Shown here piece by piece: positions 27,172 through 36,484 of a stretch of 64,000 nucleotides of DNA; positions within the stretch are counted from its first letter, which is position 1; the number at the start of each line of letters is the position of its first letter. A program made the position numbers and the translations under genes. The notes under the pieces were generated by a model that was not told where the DNA came from, did not search any database, and saw only the letters and a program-made list of their open reading frames with translations. The stretch spans positions 33,511 through 97,510 of the forward strand of contig NZ_WQHX01000011.1 of the NCBI RefSeq assembly GCF_013035425.1, written 5' to 3'. The stretch is from Ruegeria arenilitoris. Lineage in GTDB: Bacteria; Pseudomonadota; Alphaproteobacteria; Rhodobacterales; Rhodobacteraceae.

Positions 27172-27602
27172 CTCGGAAACCAATCCTTGAATACGCGCGT
27201 CATCAGGGCCACCAAAAACGCAGTAGAAAGGCCAAATGCAAGAAGGCCGGTAACTGACGCAAAAGCCCCGAAAATCCGCAACCCCTCGCCCAGCACAATG
27301 TCGCCGTAGCCCAGTGTAGTGAACGTTACCAAAGAAAAGTAGAGTGCCGAATTCCAATCCGGCAACACATCCCGCAAAACCCAGACGACGGCCCAAATCC
27401 AGACCTGCAATGTATGGGTTAGAATGATAAACGCTAATGCGACGCTGATCGGACCAGCTGTAACATAGATAGGGTTCTTGTGCCCCCATTTGGCCACAAG
27501 CTTACGAATGACTAACGCACACCAAGTCAGCAACATAATTTCAATCAGGAAACAAACCCCCAAATACAGGCTGCCCCAAAATATCTGCTGCGATAGCGTC
27601 AT
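27168..27602 (-). CDS. Two-TM potassium channel protein (Ion_trans_2)
   Basis: A 144-residue channel subunit. A first helix (SLYLGVCFLIEIMLLTWCAL) and a second (AGPISVALAFIILTHTLQVW) lead to the pore helix and the K+ selectivity filter FTTLGYGD (about 94-101), then a last helix (ASVTGLLAFGLSTAFLVAL). There is no cytoplasmic RCK or cyclic-nucleotide domain. I use the ATG at 27602, with AGGGA upstream, rather than an ATG 20 codons earlier. It converges tail-to-tail with the cardiolipin synthase gene. Confidence 0.85.
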   Translation of the reverse strand: MTLSQQIFWGSLYLGVCFLIEIMLLTWCALVIRKLVAKWGHKNPIYVTAGPISVALAFIILTHTLQVWIWAVVWVLRDVLPDWNSALYFSLVTFTTLGYGDIVLGEGLRIFGAFASVTGLLAFGLSTAFLVALMTRVFKDWFPS

Positions 27603-27775
27603 AAAATCCGTTCCCTGTTTTGATTGTGGGTTTTTGCCACAGGATGGGCGCAGATTAAACATTGGACAACCCTATACACGGATTGAAACTGCGGCGAATG
27701 GCGCCCATCCTTGTTCAGCACTGGACAGCGGTCGTTCGGGTTGCACATTCTGGTTTGTGCAACAAGAGACATAAA

Positions 27776-28423
27776 ATGCTGCTAAAGCTAGATCATGTGA
27801 GGAAGACCTACCCCGGCGGGCGCCCTGTTTTGAACGATGTGTCGCTCACGCTAGAACATGGGCAAACGCTGGCTCTGACTGGTGAAAGCGGAAGCGGCAA
27901 AAGCACCCTTCTACATCTGGCGGCAGCGCTTGACGAATTCGATGCCGGGGAAATCACGTTGAACGGAATTCAGCTTTCAAATCTAAATGATGCCGGCAGG
28001 GCCGCGCTACGACGTGAGAGCTTGTCACTGGTTTTTCAACAATTCAATTTAATACCCTCCATTACGGTTGCCCAAAACCTTGCAATTCATGCACGGTTGG
28101 CCGATCGGCATGACCCTGGCTGGATAGATCATTTGGTCCGCAGGTTGGGTTTGTCTGACTTTCTCACCCGATACCCCGAAAATTTGTCTGGCGGGCAGCA
28201 ACAGCGGGTTGCTATCGGACGAGCTATGGCATCCAAGCCTGCATTGCTGTTGGCGGACGAACCCACAGGAAACCTCGACGAAACCGCGTCAGGAGTTGTT
28301 CTGGACTTGATGCTTGCCCTAGTGGCAGACACGGGCACAGCTTTGTTGCTAGTGACGCACTCACTTGAGATTGCGGCACGCTTGGATCGCCGAGCGCATC
28401 TCGTCGGCGGTCGGATCACATGA
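27776..28423 (+). CDS. ABC transporter ATP-binding protein (LolD/MacB/AttE type)
   Basis: A 215-residue ATPase with Walker A GESGSGKST (36-44), Q-loop FQQFNLIPS, signature LSGGQQQRVAIGRA, Walker B LLLADEPTGNLDE and the switch His in LLVTHS. The sequence type is that of the LolD/MacB/FtsE group, which powers extraction or mechanical work with FtsX-like permeases rather than solute import. The ATG at 27776 begins the domain correctly; a frame 38 codons longer is spurious. It overlaps the permease gene by ATGA. Confidence 0.92.
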   Translation: MLLKLDHVRKTYPGGRPVLNDVSLTLEHGQTLALTGESGSGKSTLLHLAAALDEFDAGEITLNGIQLSNLNDAGRAALRRESLSLVFQQFNLIPSITVAQNLAIHARLADRHDPGWIDHLVRRLGLSDFLTRYPENLSGGQQQRVAIGRAMASKPALLLADEPTGNLDETASGVVLDLMLALVADTGTALLLVTHSLEIAARLDRRAHLVGGRIT

Positions 28424-30834
28424 ACGGTCAGGTCATACAGGTCTTGGTGTCTCATTGGCGGAGGCATCTGCTGCAAACAATCACCTTGTTGATTGGTATT
28501 TCACTGGCAACAGCGCTTTGGTCCGCGGTACAGGCTATCAACGCCGAGGCCAAGGCCAGCTATGCAAGGGCCAGCGACCAGCTTGCCCTTGGTCAGTTTG
28601 ACGAAATTCGCAACCCCTCCGGCAACATGCAACTTTCGCAATATGTTGACCTTCGGCGAGCTGGCTGGCAGGTCTCTGCAGTTCTGGACGGTTCCATGCG
28701 CGTCGGCGGACGTTACGTTCAGGTGATGGGCGTTGACATGGTGTCCGCCCCGCCCCTGCCCGCCATAACTCAGGTCGAAAACGTTTCCTCGCCGCCAGAA
28801 CCGGTGGACCTTTTGACCGCACCCGGTCGCCTGCTGATTGCACCCGAATTACAGGACGTATTTGAGGACCAGGACGGCTTTCCACCTGTGATTGTAAGCG
28901 ATGCGTTGCCACCAGGTTATGTTTTGACGGATATCGGCGTAGCCGAACGCCTGCTAAATCGCAGCGGGCAAGTTTCTCGACTTTTAGTTCTGCCAGAACA
29001 ACCTTTGGGGGTTATTCCTCTGTCAGAGCTTGCCCCGGATCTGGTGCGCGTTGTCCCCTCTGCACAGATGGACACAGCGCAGCTTACCGATAGCTTTCAC
29101 CTTAACCTTTCAGCTTTTGGCCTGCTTTCATTTGCCGTCGGGCTTTTCATTGTCCACAGCACGGTTGGCCTCGCCTTTGCCCAGCGACGAGGGATGATCA
29201 GAACGCTTAGAGCACTGGGCGTACCAATGCAGCGTCTTGTACAGATCGTGCTGGGCGAGTTGGTGCTAATATCTGTTGTCGGCGGCAGCATTGGATTGGT
29301 TCTAGGTTTTTTTATCGCCGGGGCTCTTTTGCCTGACGTTGCCGCAACGCTCCGCGGGCTTTATGGGGCCCCGGTCGAAGGGCAGCTAACCCTGCGAACC
29401 GCGTGGGCTCTGAGCGGTTTGGCGATGGCAGTTGGCGGCACATTGATAGCCAGTGGTCAGTCCCTTTGGAGGCTGTACAAAATGCCACTCCTGGAAGGAC
29501 CCGGACTTCAATCCTGGCTTGGCAGCACAATTTCGTGGCGGATAACAGCGTTGGTTGGCGGGGCGCTTATGGCTGGCGGTACAATCCTGTTTGCGACTGT
29601 CGGAGGATTAATCGCAGGGTTTACCATGCTGGCCGGCCTTCTTACTGGCGCAGCGTTACTGCTGCCACTGGCCTTGTCCTCGACGGTGGCATTGGTTTCA
29701 GCAAGAACACGAGGACCTGTCGCTCAATGGGTTTGGGCCGATATGCGAAGTCAGCTTCCCGGATTATCGCTTGCTTTGATGGCACTGATGTTGGCGCTGG
29801 CGGCCAATATTGGGGTCGGCACTATGGTTTCGAGCTTTCGTCTGACCTTTGTCGGCTGGCTGGATCAGCGACTGGTTTCCGAGTTATACTTAACGACCAA
29901 CGACGAGGAACAAGCGAAACGGATCAATGAGTGGCTTGCGCCCCAGGTAGACGCCATTCTACCTATTCGCAGCATCGAATTGCCTCACGAGACAGGTCCA
30001 CTTTTCTTGTACGGAGTCGTCGATGACCCAGCATATCGTCAGCATTGGCCCCTGATTGCACAAACTTCGGACGCGTGGAGCCAAGTGATCCAGAACTCAG
30101 CTGTGCTTATCAACGAACAGTTGGCACGTCGCAGCGATCTTTGGCCGGGCGAAAAGTTGCGGCTGACCCCTAACCATATCTTGCCCATAGCTGGCGTCTA
30201 TTCCGATTATGGCAACCCTACTGGCCAGGCAATTGTGTCGATGTCGCTCTTTGAAGAAATCGCTCCTAATACAAGAGCAAACCGTTTCGGCATCCGAACA
30301 AAACCAGAAGGAGCAGCCGAATTAGCACTTGCATTGCGGCAACAATTTAACCTGCCACCCAATGCGGTAGTTCAACAAGCGGAAATGAAAAACCAATCGC
30401 TGGCGATCTTTGAAAAAACGTTTCTGATAACTTCGGCCTTGAACGTACTTACTTTGGGGGTCGCCGGGTTCGCTATCCTGACAAGCTTACTGACCCTATG
30501 GACGCAGCGCCTTCCACAAGTTGCGCCGGTCTGGGCCTTGGGGCTTACCCGTACAGAACTATCCCGGCTTGAGCTTTTACGAAGCGTTTTATTGGCAACC
30601 CTAACTGCATGCATGGCATTACCTTTGGGGTTGGCGCTGGCTTGGATTCTTTTGGCGGTCATTAATGTCGAGGCTTTTGGCTGGCGCTTGCCTATGTATT
30701 TGTTTCCTACCGACTGGCTGCGATTATTCACGCTTACAATTCTAGCCGCTGCATTAGCGGCCGCTCTCCCGTCCCTCCGCCTGATCCGAATGCGCCCTGC
30801 CGAGTTGCTACAGGTTTTTGCCAATGAACGTTAA
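28420..30834 (+). CDS. FtsX-type ABC permease, duplicated (LolC/AttFG-like)
   Basis: An 804-residue permease with two FtsX-like halves. A first membrane anchor (LQTITLLIGISLATALWSAV) precedes a periplasmic domain, then helices near residues 225-330 with RGMIRTLRALGVPMQRLVQI. A second anchor near 455 (GLSLALMALMLALAANIGVG) and periplasmic domain lead to the final helices with RLPQVAPVWALGLTRTELS. The ATPase upstream and the CrtC/lipocalin protein downstream, all joined by overlaps, reproduce the AttE-F/G-H arrangement known from Agrobacterium. It probably moves a lipid or hydrophobic compound across the envelope. Confidence 0.88.
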   Translation: MNGQVIQVLVSHWRRHLLQTITLLIGISLATALWSAVQAINAEAKASYARASDQLALGQFDEIRNPSGNMQLSQYVDLRRAGWQVSAVLDGSMRVGGRYVQVMGVDMVSAPPLPAITQVENVSSPPEPVDLLTAPGRLLIAPELQDVFEDQDGFPPVIVSDALPPGYVLTDIGVAERLLNRSGQVSRLLVLPEQPLGVIPLSELAPDLVRVVPSAQMDTAQLTDSFHLNLSAFGLLSFAVGLFIVHSTVGLAFAQRRGMIRTLRALGVPMQRLVQIVLGELVLISVVGGSIGLVLGFFIAGALLPDVAATLRGLYGAPVEGQLTLRTAWALSGLAMAVGGTLIASGQSLWRLYKMPLLEGPGLQSWLGSTISWRITALVGGALMAGGTILFATVGGLIAGFTMLAGLLTGAALLLPLALSSTVALVSARTRGPVAQWVWADMRSQLPGLSLALMALMLALAANIGVGTMVSSFRLTFVGWLDQRLVSELYLTTNDEEQAKRINEWLAPQVDAILPIRSIELPHETGPLFLYGVVDDPAYRQHWPLIAQTSDAWSQVIQNSAVLINEQLARRSDLWPGEKLRLTPNHILPIAGVYSDYGNPTGQAIVSMSLFEEIAPNTRANRFGIRTKPEGAAELALALRQQFNLPPNAVVQQAEMKNQSLAIFEKTFLITSALNVLTLGVAGFAILTSLLTLWTQRLPQVAPVWALGLTRTELSRLELLRSVLLATLTACMALPLGLALAWILLAVINVEAFGWRLPMYLFPTDWLRLFTLTILAAALAAALPSLRLIRMRPAELLQVFANER

Positions 30835-31858
30835 AGCCTTTCTGCTGTTTTTGTTGTTTCCATTCAGCACCATGGCGCAGGGGTATGCTGGACTTGGAGG
30901 TTCCGCTGAAGGGTTCAATGTGCCCCAGCGCGGGTACGAATTTGAATTCCCGCGGGATCACGGCCCACATCCGGAATATCGTATCGAGTGGTGGTACCTG
31001 ACCGCCAATCTCATAGGTGCGGATGGAAAGGAATACGGCATTCAATGGACCCTATTCCGATCCGCTTTGCGGCCATTTGAGAGCAATGGCTGGCAAAACC
31101 CGCAACTCTGGATGGGCCATGCTGCAATCACCACCCCCGACGCTCACTTCTTCGCGGAGCGGCTTTCACGCGGCGGCATCGGGCAAGCTGGCGTCGAATC
31201 TCATCCCTTTGAAGCGTGGATAGACGAATGGTACATGCGGGGCGACGATTTCGACACGTTAAGCTTGGCTGCAAGCGGCACCGAATTCAGCTATAATCTG
31301 TCAATGAGTGCCACGAGCCCCCTGATTTTCCACGGCGATCAGGGCTATTCGGTAAAGTCCACCGACGGGCAGGCCAGCTACTATTATTCCCAACCTTCGT
31401 TTGACGTTCAAGGTGTCTTAAAGCTGCCTTCAGGGGACGTGCCAGTGAAAGGTGAAGGTTGGTTGGATCGCGAGTGGTCTTCTCAACCGCTGTCTTCGGA
31501 TCAGATCGGATGGGACTGGTTTTCACTTAGCTTTGATAGTGGACAGAAGTTAATGGCCTTCAAATTGCGCGGCGTGCAACAAGACTTCACTTCCGCCACA
31601 TGGATTGAGTCCGATGGTCACAGTGAGGCTCTGCCGAACGGGGTAATGCAATTTAACCCATTGAAAATAAGTCAGGTGGCTGGTCGAGACGTTCCAACAA
31701 GTTGGCGTTTGATTCTACCGGACCGCGGCTTGGATATCGAAGTCAGCGCGCAGACACCCAACGCGTGGATGGGTACGCGGTTTGAATATTGGGAAGGTCC
31801 CGTACGTGTCTCCGGCACCCACTCAGGCCGCGGGTATTTGGAGATGACAGGCTACTAG
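30824..31858 (+). CDS. Exported CrtC/lipocalin-like protein (AttH family)
   Basis: A 344-residue protein with a signal peptide (VKAFLLFLLFPFSTMAQG). It has the paired lipocalin-like beta barrels of the hydroxyneurosporene synthase (CrtC)/AttH family: FPRDHGPHPEYRIEWWYLTA near 45, LWMGHAAITTPDAHFF near 92, VPVKGEGWLDREWSSQPL near 208 and GWDWFSLSFDSGQKLMAFKL near 231. CrtC itself hydrates carotenoids, but the linkage to an FtsX-type transporter and the signal peptide argue for AttH-like ligand binding in the periplasm. The ATG at 30824 overlaps the permease stop by 11 nt. Confidence 0.82.
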   Translation: MNVKAFLLFLLFPFSTMAQGYAGLGGSAEGFNVPQRGYEFEFPRDHGPHPEYRIEWWYLTANLIGADGKEYGIQWTLFRSALRPFESNGWQNPQLWMGHAAITTPDAHFFAERLSRGGIGQAGVESHPFEAWIDEWYMRGDDFDTLSLAASGTEFSYNLSMSATSPLIFHGDQGYSVKSTDGQASYYYSQPSFDVQGVLKLPSGDVPVKGEGWLDREWSSQPLSSDQIGWDWFSLSFDSGQKLMAFKLRGVQQDFTSATWIESDGHSEALPNGVMQFNPLKISQVAGRDVPTSWRLILPDRGLDIEVSAQTPNAWMGTRFEYWEGPVRVSGTHSGRGYLEMTGY

Positions 31859-31949
31859 AAAAGCGCCGGTTCAAAATCTTCTCTCTAGCAAAGGTAAAGA
31901 CTTTGCAAAAAGGTTGGACCCCGAGCAAACGCATTTGGCGCGGATCCCG

Positions 31950-32381
31950 CTATCGCACAACGTAAACAGAAACGGACGAGTGTCGTACCACCCGCGCCGC
32001 GTTTGGCCCCAATAGGTAATCCTTGAAATCCGGTTTATGTGCACCAATCACAATCAAATCGCTTCCAGCACCATCGGCCGTTTTTAGGATTTCCTGATAC
32101 GCGGTTCCAGTTGCAACCACATGGCGTATTTTGGCGTTTCGTTCTTCGCCCACTGTCTTTGCGCACAAAGCCACCAATTGATTGTGCGCATCCTCCACAG
32201 CCTTTTCATGAAAATTGGGCTCAAAAAAGGTCGACACCCAGCTTTCTCCAAAATCCGGCAGTACAGTTACTACATCCAGGGCAGCACTTTCGGAATCAGC
32301 AAGCGCCGCGGCCTTTTCCAGAACATGCGCATCCTGATTACCATTACTAATGTCTACGGCACAAAGAACAGATTTCGTCAT
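31950..32381 (-). CDS. Universal stress protein (UspA family)
   Basis: A 143-residue single-domain Usp. It starts KSVLCAVDISNG and closes DLIVIGAHKPDFKDYLLGPN followed by RVVRHSSVSVYVVR. The usual nucleotide motif G-2x-G-9x-G(S/T) appears as GAH..LLGPN, so the Ser/Thr after the last Gly is Pro; ATP binding is likely but altered. It overlaps the TRAP permease gene by ATGA. In Halomonas the Usp TeaD is likewise encoded with a TRAP transporter and controls its activity, so a similar role is inferred here. Confidence 0.88.
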   Translation of the reverse strand: MTKSVLCAVDISNGNQDAHVLEKAAALADSESAALDVVTVLPDFGESWVSTFFEPNFHEKAVEDAHNQLVALCAKTVGEERNAKIRHVVATGTAYQEILKTADGAGSDLIVIGAHKPDFKDYLLGPNAARVVRHSSVSVYVVR

Positions 32382-34987
32382 GCAGGCACCTCTTGTCTTG
32401 CCGCTCGACCGCGTTGCAGAAAGGCGATCAGACCCAACAGGATCATAGCGGGAATGTAGATCAATTGTTTAGGCGGCTGGCTTGAAGGCAAGCTTACCGA
32501 AGTCAATCGCACCGCTTCGTCCCCGTAGTAGTCGAAGATATCCAAATCATCGGCGACTGGTGATCCGAACATTGGCTCTTCCAACTTAACAAGCCCGTCC
32601 TCGTCCAGAAGTAAAAGACCCATCGCTTCAACACGCGCGGCGCCACCCTCTTCGCTACCGACGGGGACAACTACAGTAGTGTCCGTCATTTCCAGCGTAT
32701 CGAAATCCGGTCCACTGACAACCATCCGCACCTCGATTCCCGGCGGCGTATCGCCAATCGCTTCGACGAATGCCGAAGGTTCAACAGATGTGAAAGGTGG
32801 AGAGATTCTGTCCATAAAGTAATCGGGCCTGAACAATGCGAAAGCCACGAAAATCAAGGCAACACTTTCGTAAATGCGACTGTGGGTCAGGAAGTATCCC
32901 ATTGTGCCCGCAGTAAACACAAGGATGGCAATCGTCGCGAAAACGGCAACGATGATCCCTTCTACCCAAGTCACGTCAATCAACAGTAAGTCGGTGTTGA
33001 AAATAAACACAAACGGCAACGCCACGGTACGCAGGCTGTAGAAGAAAGCAGTGAAGCCGGTTTTTATCGCGTCCCCACCAGATACAGCCGCTGCGGCAAA
33101 ACTTGCCAAACCGACAGGAGGCGTAACATCCGCCATTATACCAAAATAGAAGACGAAAAGATGAACCGCGATAAGCGGTACGATCAGACCACTCTGAGCA
33201 CCCAATTCGACGACCACGCCAGCCATAAGCGAGCTGACAACGATATAGTTAGCAGTGGTCGGCAGACCCATGCCAAGGATCAAGCTTAGGATACCGACCA
33301 TTACTAGCATCAAGATGAGGTTGCCGCCGGAAAGAAACTCGACCAAATCAGCCATCACCTGTCCGACACCCGTCAACGTCACAGTGCCAACAATTACGCC
33401 AGCAGTGGCGGTGGCGAGCGCGATACCAATCATGTTCCGCGCACCATCTATAAGACCCTGCCATAGGTCAGCGACACCGTCGATAAAGGAATTATAAAGG
33501 TCACTTTGCCCCCGGAAAATTGCCTTTAGCGGTTTCTGCGTCAGCAGGATCACAAACAGCAACGCAGTAGCCCAGAACGCGGATAGGCCCGGCGATTTCT
33601 GTTCGATCATCAGGAAGTAGACAAGAACGATGATTGGCAAAAGATAGTGCAAGCCAGCCTTGTAAATGTCAGCAATGACGGGGAGTTGCACCTCTTTGGC
33701 ATTTGGATCGTCGGGCTCCAAATCCGGAACTTGTGCCGCCAAATAAAGCAACGCCACATAAACAGCGCAAACTATCACACTCAGTATCAAACCCGCCGCC
33801 GATGGGGCCCAACTTGATACAGCATCGACTGGGAATTGAGAACCGTAGCAAAGCCCTGCAAAAACCATGAAGAATGACAGCATTCCGACAACTGTCCTTG
33901 CCAGGTGAACATCTCGATCACCCAGTGTCGGCATGTTACGCTTCACTGCTTCCAAATGTACGATGTAAACCAGTGCAATGTAGGAAATTGCGGCAGGCAG
34001 AAAGGCGTGCGTAATCACCTCGACGTACGAAATCCCAACGTACTCCACCATTAGGAAAGCCGCTGCGCCCATCACAGGAGGCATGATCTGCCCGTTAACT
34101 GACGAGGCGACTTCGACCGATCCTGCCTGTTCGCTTGAAAAGCCGACACGCTTCATCAAGGGGATGGTGAAAGTTCCGGTCGTTACAACGTTGGCGATAG
34201 AAGAACCTGAGATCAAGCCGGTCGCAGCAGAGCCAACAACCGCCGCCTTCGCGGGACCACCACGCAGATGGCCCAAAGCGCCAAATGCCATTTTGATGAA
34301 ATAGTTCCCTGCCCCTGCCTTATCTAGTAAGGCACCAAACAAAACGAATAGGAAAACGAATTTCGTTGAAACACCCAAGGCGATCCCAAACACGCCTTCA
34401 GAGGTGATCCACATATGGCTCATCGCCTTTTTCAGGCTGGCGCCTTTCCACCGGATGACTTCCGGCACCCATTCAGAAGAGCCAAAGAAAACATAGGCCA
34501 GAAAAATCGTCGCGATGACTGCCATCGCCGGACCAAGCGCGCGACGGGCCGCCTCAAACAGAAGAAGCAATCCAACCAGCGCCACCCATTTATCTGTATC
34601 GTCCGCAAGACCGCCGGCATCTACGATTTTGCTGTAAAAGAAGTACCCGTAAAGGGCGACAAAGGTGCCCAACAACCCCATAATCCAATCTTGAACCGGA
34701 ATATAATCTCGCGGGCTGGATTTTAACGCGGGATAGGCTGCGAATGCCAAAAACATGGCAAACGCCAGATGGAATTGCCTTGCATTGTTTACGACGCTGC
34801 CGGGCAACACATAGTTTGCCAACGGCGAAGCCAAGACAACCTGAAAGATCGACCAAACCGCAGCCACTATTGCTAGAAATATTCCGACATTGCCTACCGG
34901 ATTGCGCCCACCCGCGTCAGACGAGGCTACAAGATCCTGCAACTCTTCTTCGGATAAAGGGCGATTGGATTTTGTGTCGGAATTCAT
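32378..34987 (-). CDS. TAXI-type TRAP transporter fused 4TM/12TM permease with DUF3394 tail
   Basis: An 869-residue fusion of the small (DctQ) and large (DctM) TRAP membrane subunits, as is standard for TAXI-TRAP systems. After a Ser/Asp-rich start come many helices. Conserved DctM stretches include GSAATGLISGSSIANVVTTG near 255, GQIMPPVMGAAAFLMVEYVG near 300 and GILSLILGMGLPTTANYIVV near 570. The last 160 residues carry two helices around a soluble domain (YESVALIFVAFALFRPDYFM, then VVVPVGSEEGGAARVEAMG) that matches DUF3394. It imports an organic acid using the Na+ or H+ gradient; the substrate is unknown. It is downstream of the binding-protein gene. Confidence 0.92.
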   Translation of the reverse strand: MNSDTKSNRPLSEEELQDLVASSDAGGRNPVGNVGIFLAIVAAVWSIFQVVLASPLANYVLPGSVVNNARQFHLAFAMFLAFAAYPALKSSPRDYIPVQDWIMGLLGTFVALYGYFFYSKIVDAGGLADDTDKWVALVGLLLLFEAARRALGPAMAVIATIFLAYVFFGSSEWVPEVIRWKGASLKKAMSHMWITSEGVFGIALGVSTKFVFLFVLFGALLDKAGAGNYFIKMAFGALGHLRGGPAKAAVVGSAATGLISGSSIANVVTTGTFTIPLMKRVGFSSEQAGSVEVASSVNGQIMPPVMGAAAFLMVEYVGISYVEVITHAFLPAAISYIALVYIVHLEAVKRNMPTLGDRDVHLARTVVGMLSFFMVFAGLCYGSQFPVDAVSSWAPSAAGLILSVIVCAVYVALLYLAAQVPDLEPDDPNAKEVQLPVIADIYKAGLHYLLPIIVLVYFLMIEQKSPGLSAFWATALLFVILLTQKPLKAIFRGQSDLYNSFIDGVADLWQGLIDGARNMIGIALATATAGVIVGTVTLTGVGQVMADLVEFLSGGNLILMLVMVGILSLILGMGLPTTANYIVVSSLMAGVVVELGAQSGLIVPLIAVHLFVFYFGIMADVTPPVGLASFAAAAVSGGDAIKTGFTAFFYSLRTVALPFVFIFNTDLLLIDVTWVEGIIVAVFATIAILVFTAGTMGYFLTHSRIYESVALIFVAFALFRPDYFMDRISPPFTSVEPSAFVEAIGDTPPGIEVRMVVSGPDFDTLEMTDTTVVVPVGSEEGGAARVEAMGLLLLDEDGLVKLEEPMFGSPVADDLDIFDYYGDEAVRLTSVSLPSSQPPKQLIYIPAMILLGLIAFLQRGRAARQEVPA

Positions 34988-35052
34988 GCAATGTCTCCCC
35001 GTCGCGGCCTTTTCCGGCCTTCTGATGCACCCGTTTCACTCGGGTTTGGTAC

Positions 35053-35072
35053 GGGGTGCCACAAGGCACCCC
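35053..35072 (-). promoter_or_regulatory. Hairpin between binding-protein and TRAP permease genes
   Basis: A perfect 8-bp stem GGGGTGCC/GGCACCCC with loop ACAA lies 14 nt past the stop of the TAXI binding-protein gene and before the permease gene. No T tract follows on the minus strand, so it is probably an attenuator or mRNA-stabilising element that makes the binding protein more abundant than the permease, as often seen in binding-protein operons. Inference from structure and place. Confidence 0.6.
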
Positions 35073-35086
35073 GCATTAGGTCTGGT

Positions 35087-36055
35087 TTACTGAATCCAGC
35101 CTTTTTCTTTGTAGTACTTTTCAGCACCCGCGTGCAGCGGGGCCGACAGGCCGTCTGCAATCATTTCCTCGGGCTTGAGGTTAGCAAATGCCGGATGCAG
35201 CTTTTTGAAATCATCGAAGTTTTCGAAGACCGAGCTGACAACAGCATAAACCGCGTCTTCCGATACATCCGAGGACGTCACGAACGTCGCGCCTACACCG
35301 AACGTTGCAGTATCACCATCTGAACCGCGATACATTCCGCCGGGAATAGTTGCGGTACGATAGAAGGAATTGTCGTTGACCAGCTTGTCGACCGCACCGC
35401 CGGTAACGTTGACCAAAACCGAGTCACAAGCAGTCGTGGCTTCTTGGATCGAACCGGACGGGTGGCCAACAGTATAAACCATCGCGTCGATTTGGTTGTC
35501 ACACAGGGCTGCAGACTGCTCTGCGGCTTTCAGTTCGGTCGCCAGCTCGAAATCATCGGTGGTCCAGCCCATTTCTCCCAGAAGAACCTCCATGGTGCCG
35601 CGCTGACCGGAACCAGGGTTACCGATATTGACGCGCTTGCCCTTTAGGTCTTCAAAATTTGCGATGCCAGAATCCGCTCGCGCCACGACTGTAAAGGGTT
35701 CGGGGTGAACCGAAAAGACAGCACGAAGGTTTTCGAAGGGTCCGGCCTCTTCAAATTTCGAACTGCCATTGAATGCGTGGTACTGCCAGTCGGACTGCGC
35801 CACACCGAACTCCAATTCACCCTCGCGAATAGTGTTGATGTTGTAGACCGATCCACCGGTCGATTCGACCGAGCACCTAACGCCGTGCTCCTTACGCCCT
35901 TTGTTAACCAGACGGCAGATTGCGCCGCCAGTCGGGTAATACACCCCGGTAACACCGCCGGTGCCGATGGTGATGAATTCTTCGGCATAAGCCGCCGGCG
36001 CCATGAAAGCCGTCGTTACGACTGCGCCGAGACTGAGCTTGCTGCTGCGTTTCAT
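35087..36055 (-). CDS. TAXI-family TRAP solute-binding protein
   Basis: A 322-residue periplasmic protein with a signal peptide (LGAVVTTAFMAPAAYA) and the TAXI signature region FITIGTGGVTGVYYPTGGAI near residue 27. FGVAQSDWQYHAFNG near 103, KRVNIGNPGSGQRGTMEVLL near 140 and AEQSAALCDNQIDAMVYTVG near 178 follow the family. It captures the substrate, probably a dicarboxylate or amino acid, for the fused permease. It is the first gene of the unit with the permease and UspA; the 430-bp space upstream must hold the promoter. Confidence 0.92.
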   Translation of the reverse strand: MKRSSKLSLGAVVTTAFMAPAAYAEEFITIGTGGVTGVYYPTGGAICRLVNKGRKEHGVRCSVESTGGSVYNINTIREGELEFGVAQSDWQYHAFNGSSKFEEAGPFENLRAVFSVHPEPFTVVARADSGIANFEDLKGKRVNIGNPGSGQRGTMEVLLGEMGWTTDDFELATELKAAEQSAALCDNQIDAMVYTVGHPSGSIQEATTACDSVLVNVTGGAVDKLVNDNSFYRTATIPGGMYRGSDGDTATFGVGATFVTSSDVSEDAVYAVVSSVFENFDDFKKLHPAFANLKPEEMIADGLSAPLHAGAEKYYKEKGWIQ

Positions 36056-36484
36056 TTAAAAACTCCCATTGTTTTTTGCGTTGGTGGAGGAAAGAGCGAA
36101 ACACCCCCATCTTGTCCGAAGTGCGCTAACACAAATGTGGAGCCCACCAATAAGCGGAGTGAATTTTCTGATTTCCCACAATCTACCAACATATTCGACG
36201 TTTCATTTCGAGATCACTCTTGTCAAGACCAGAGCCAAATTACTGACCTCTAAGTCTCAGATTTGACGGAAGACCGAAAAGTTTCCCCCTACCGAAACGT
36301 TATTTTGGGCATTGCACCGATATTTCTATGCGGATCGTTCAATACATCCGAGCGGAAAAGAACACCTAAACCCCGACTGAGTTATTGATGGCAAGGAAAG
36401 AGGGGGTTTGGTCCAGCTTGACCAGACAACGGGCGTACGAATAAAATTCGAATACGTATCCAAGTGTATTTTGGAAACAAGCAT
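36056..36484. other. Intergenic region, divergent promoters (429 bp)
   Basis: This space separates the TAXI binding-protein gene and the desaturase gene, which are transcribed away from each other. I find no gene, repeat or convincing hairpin. Long A/T-rich stretches around 36160-36250 and 36420-36465 are plausible promoter ground, but I cannot place -35/-10 elements with confidence. Confidence 0.4.
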
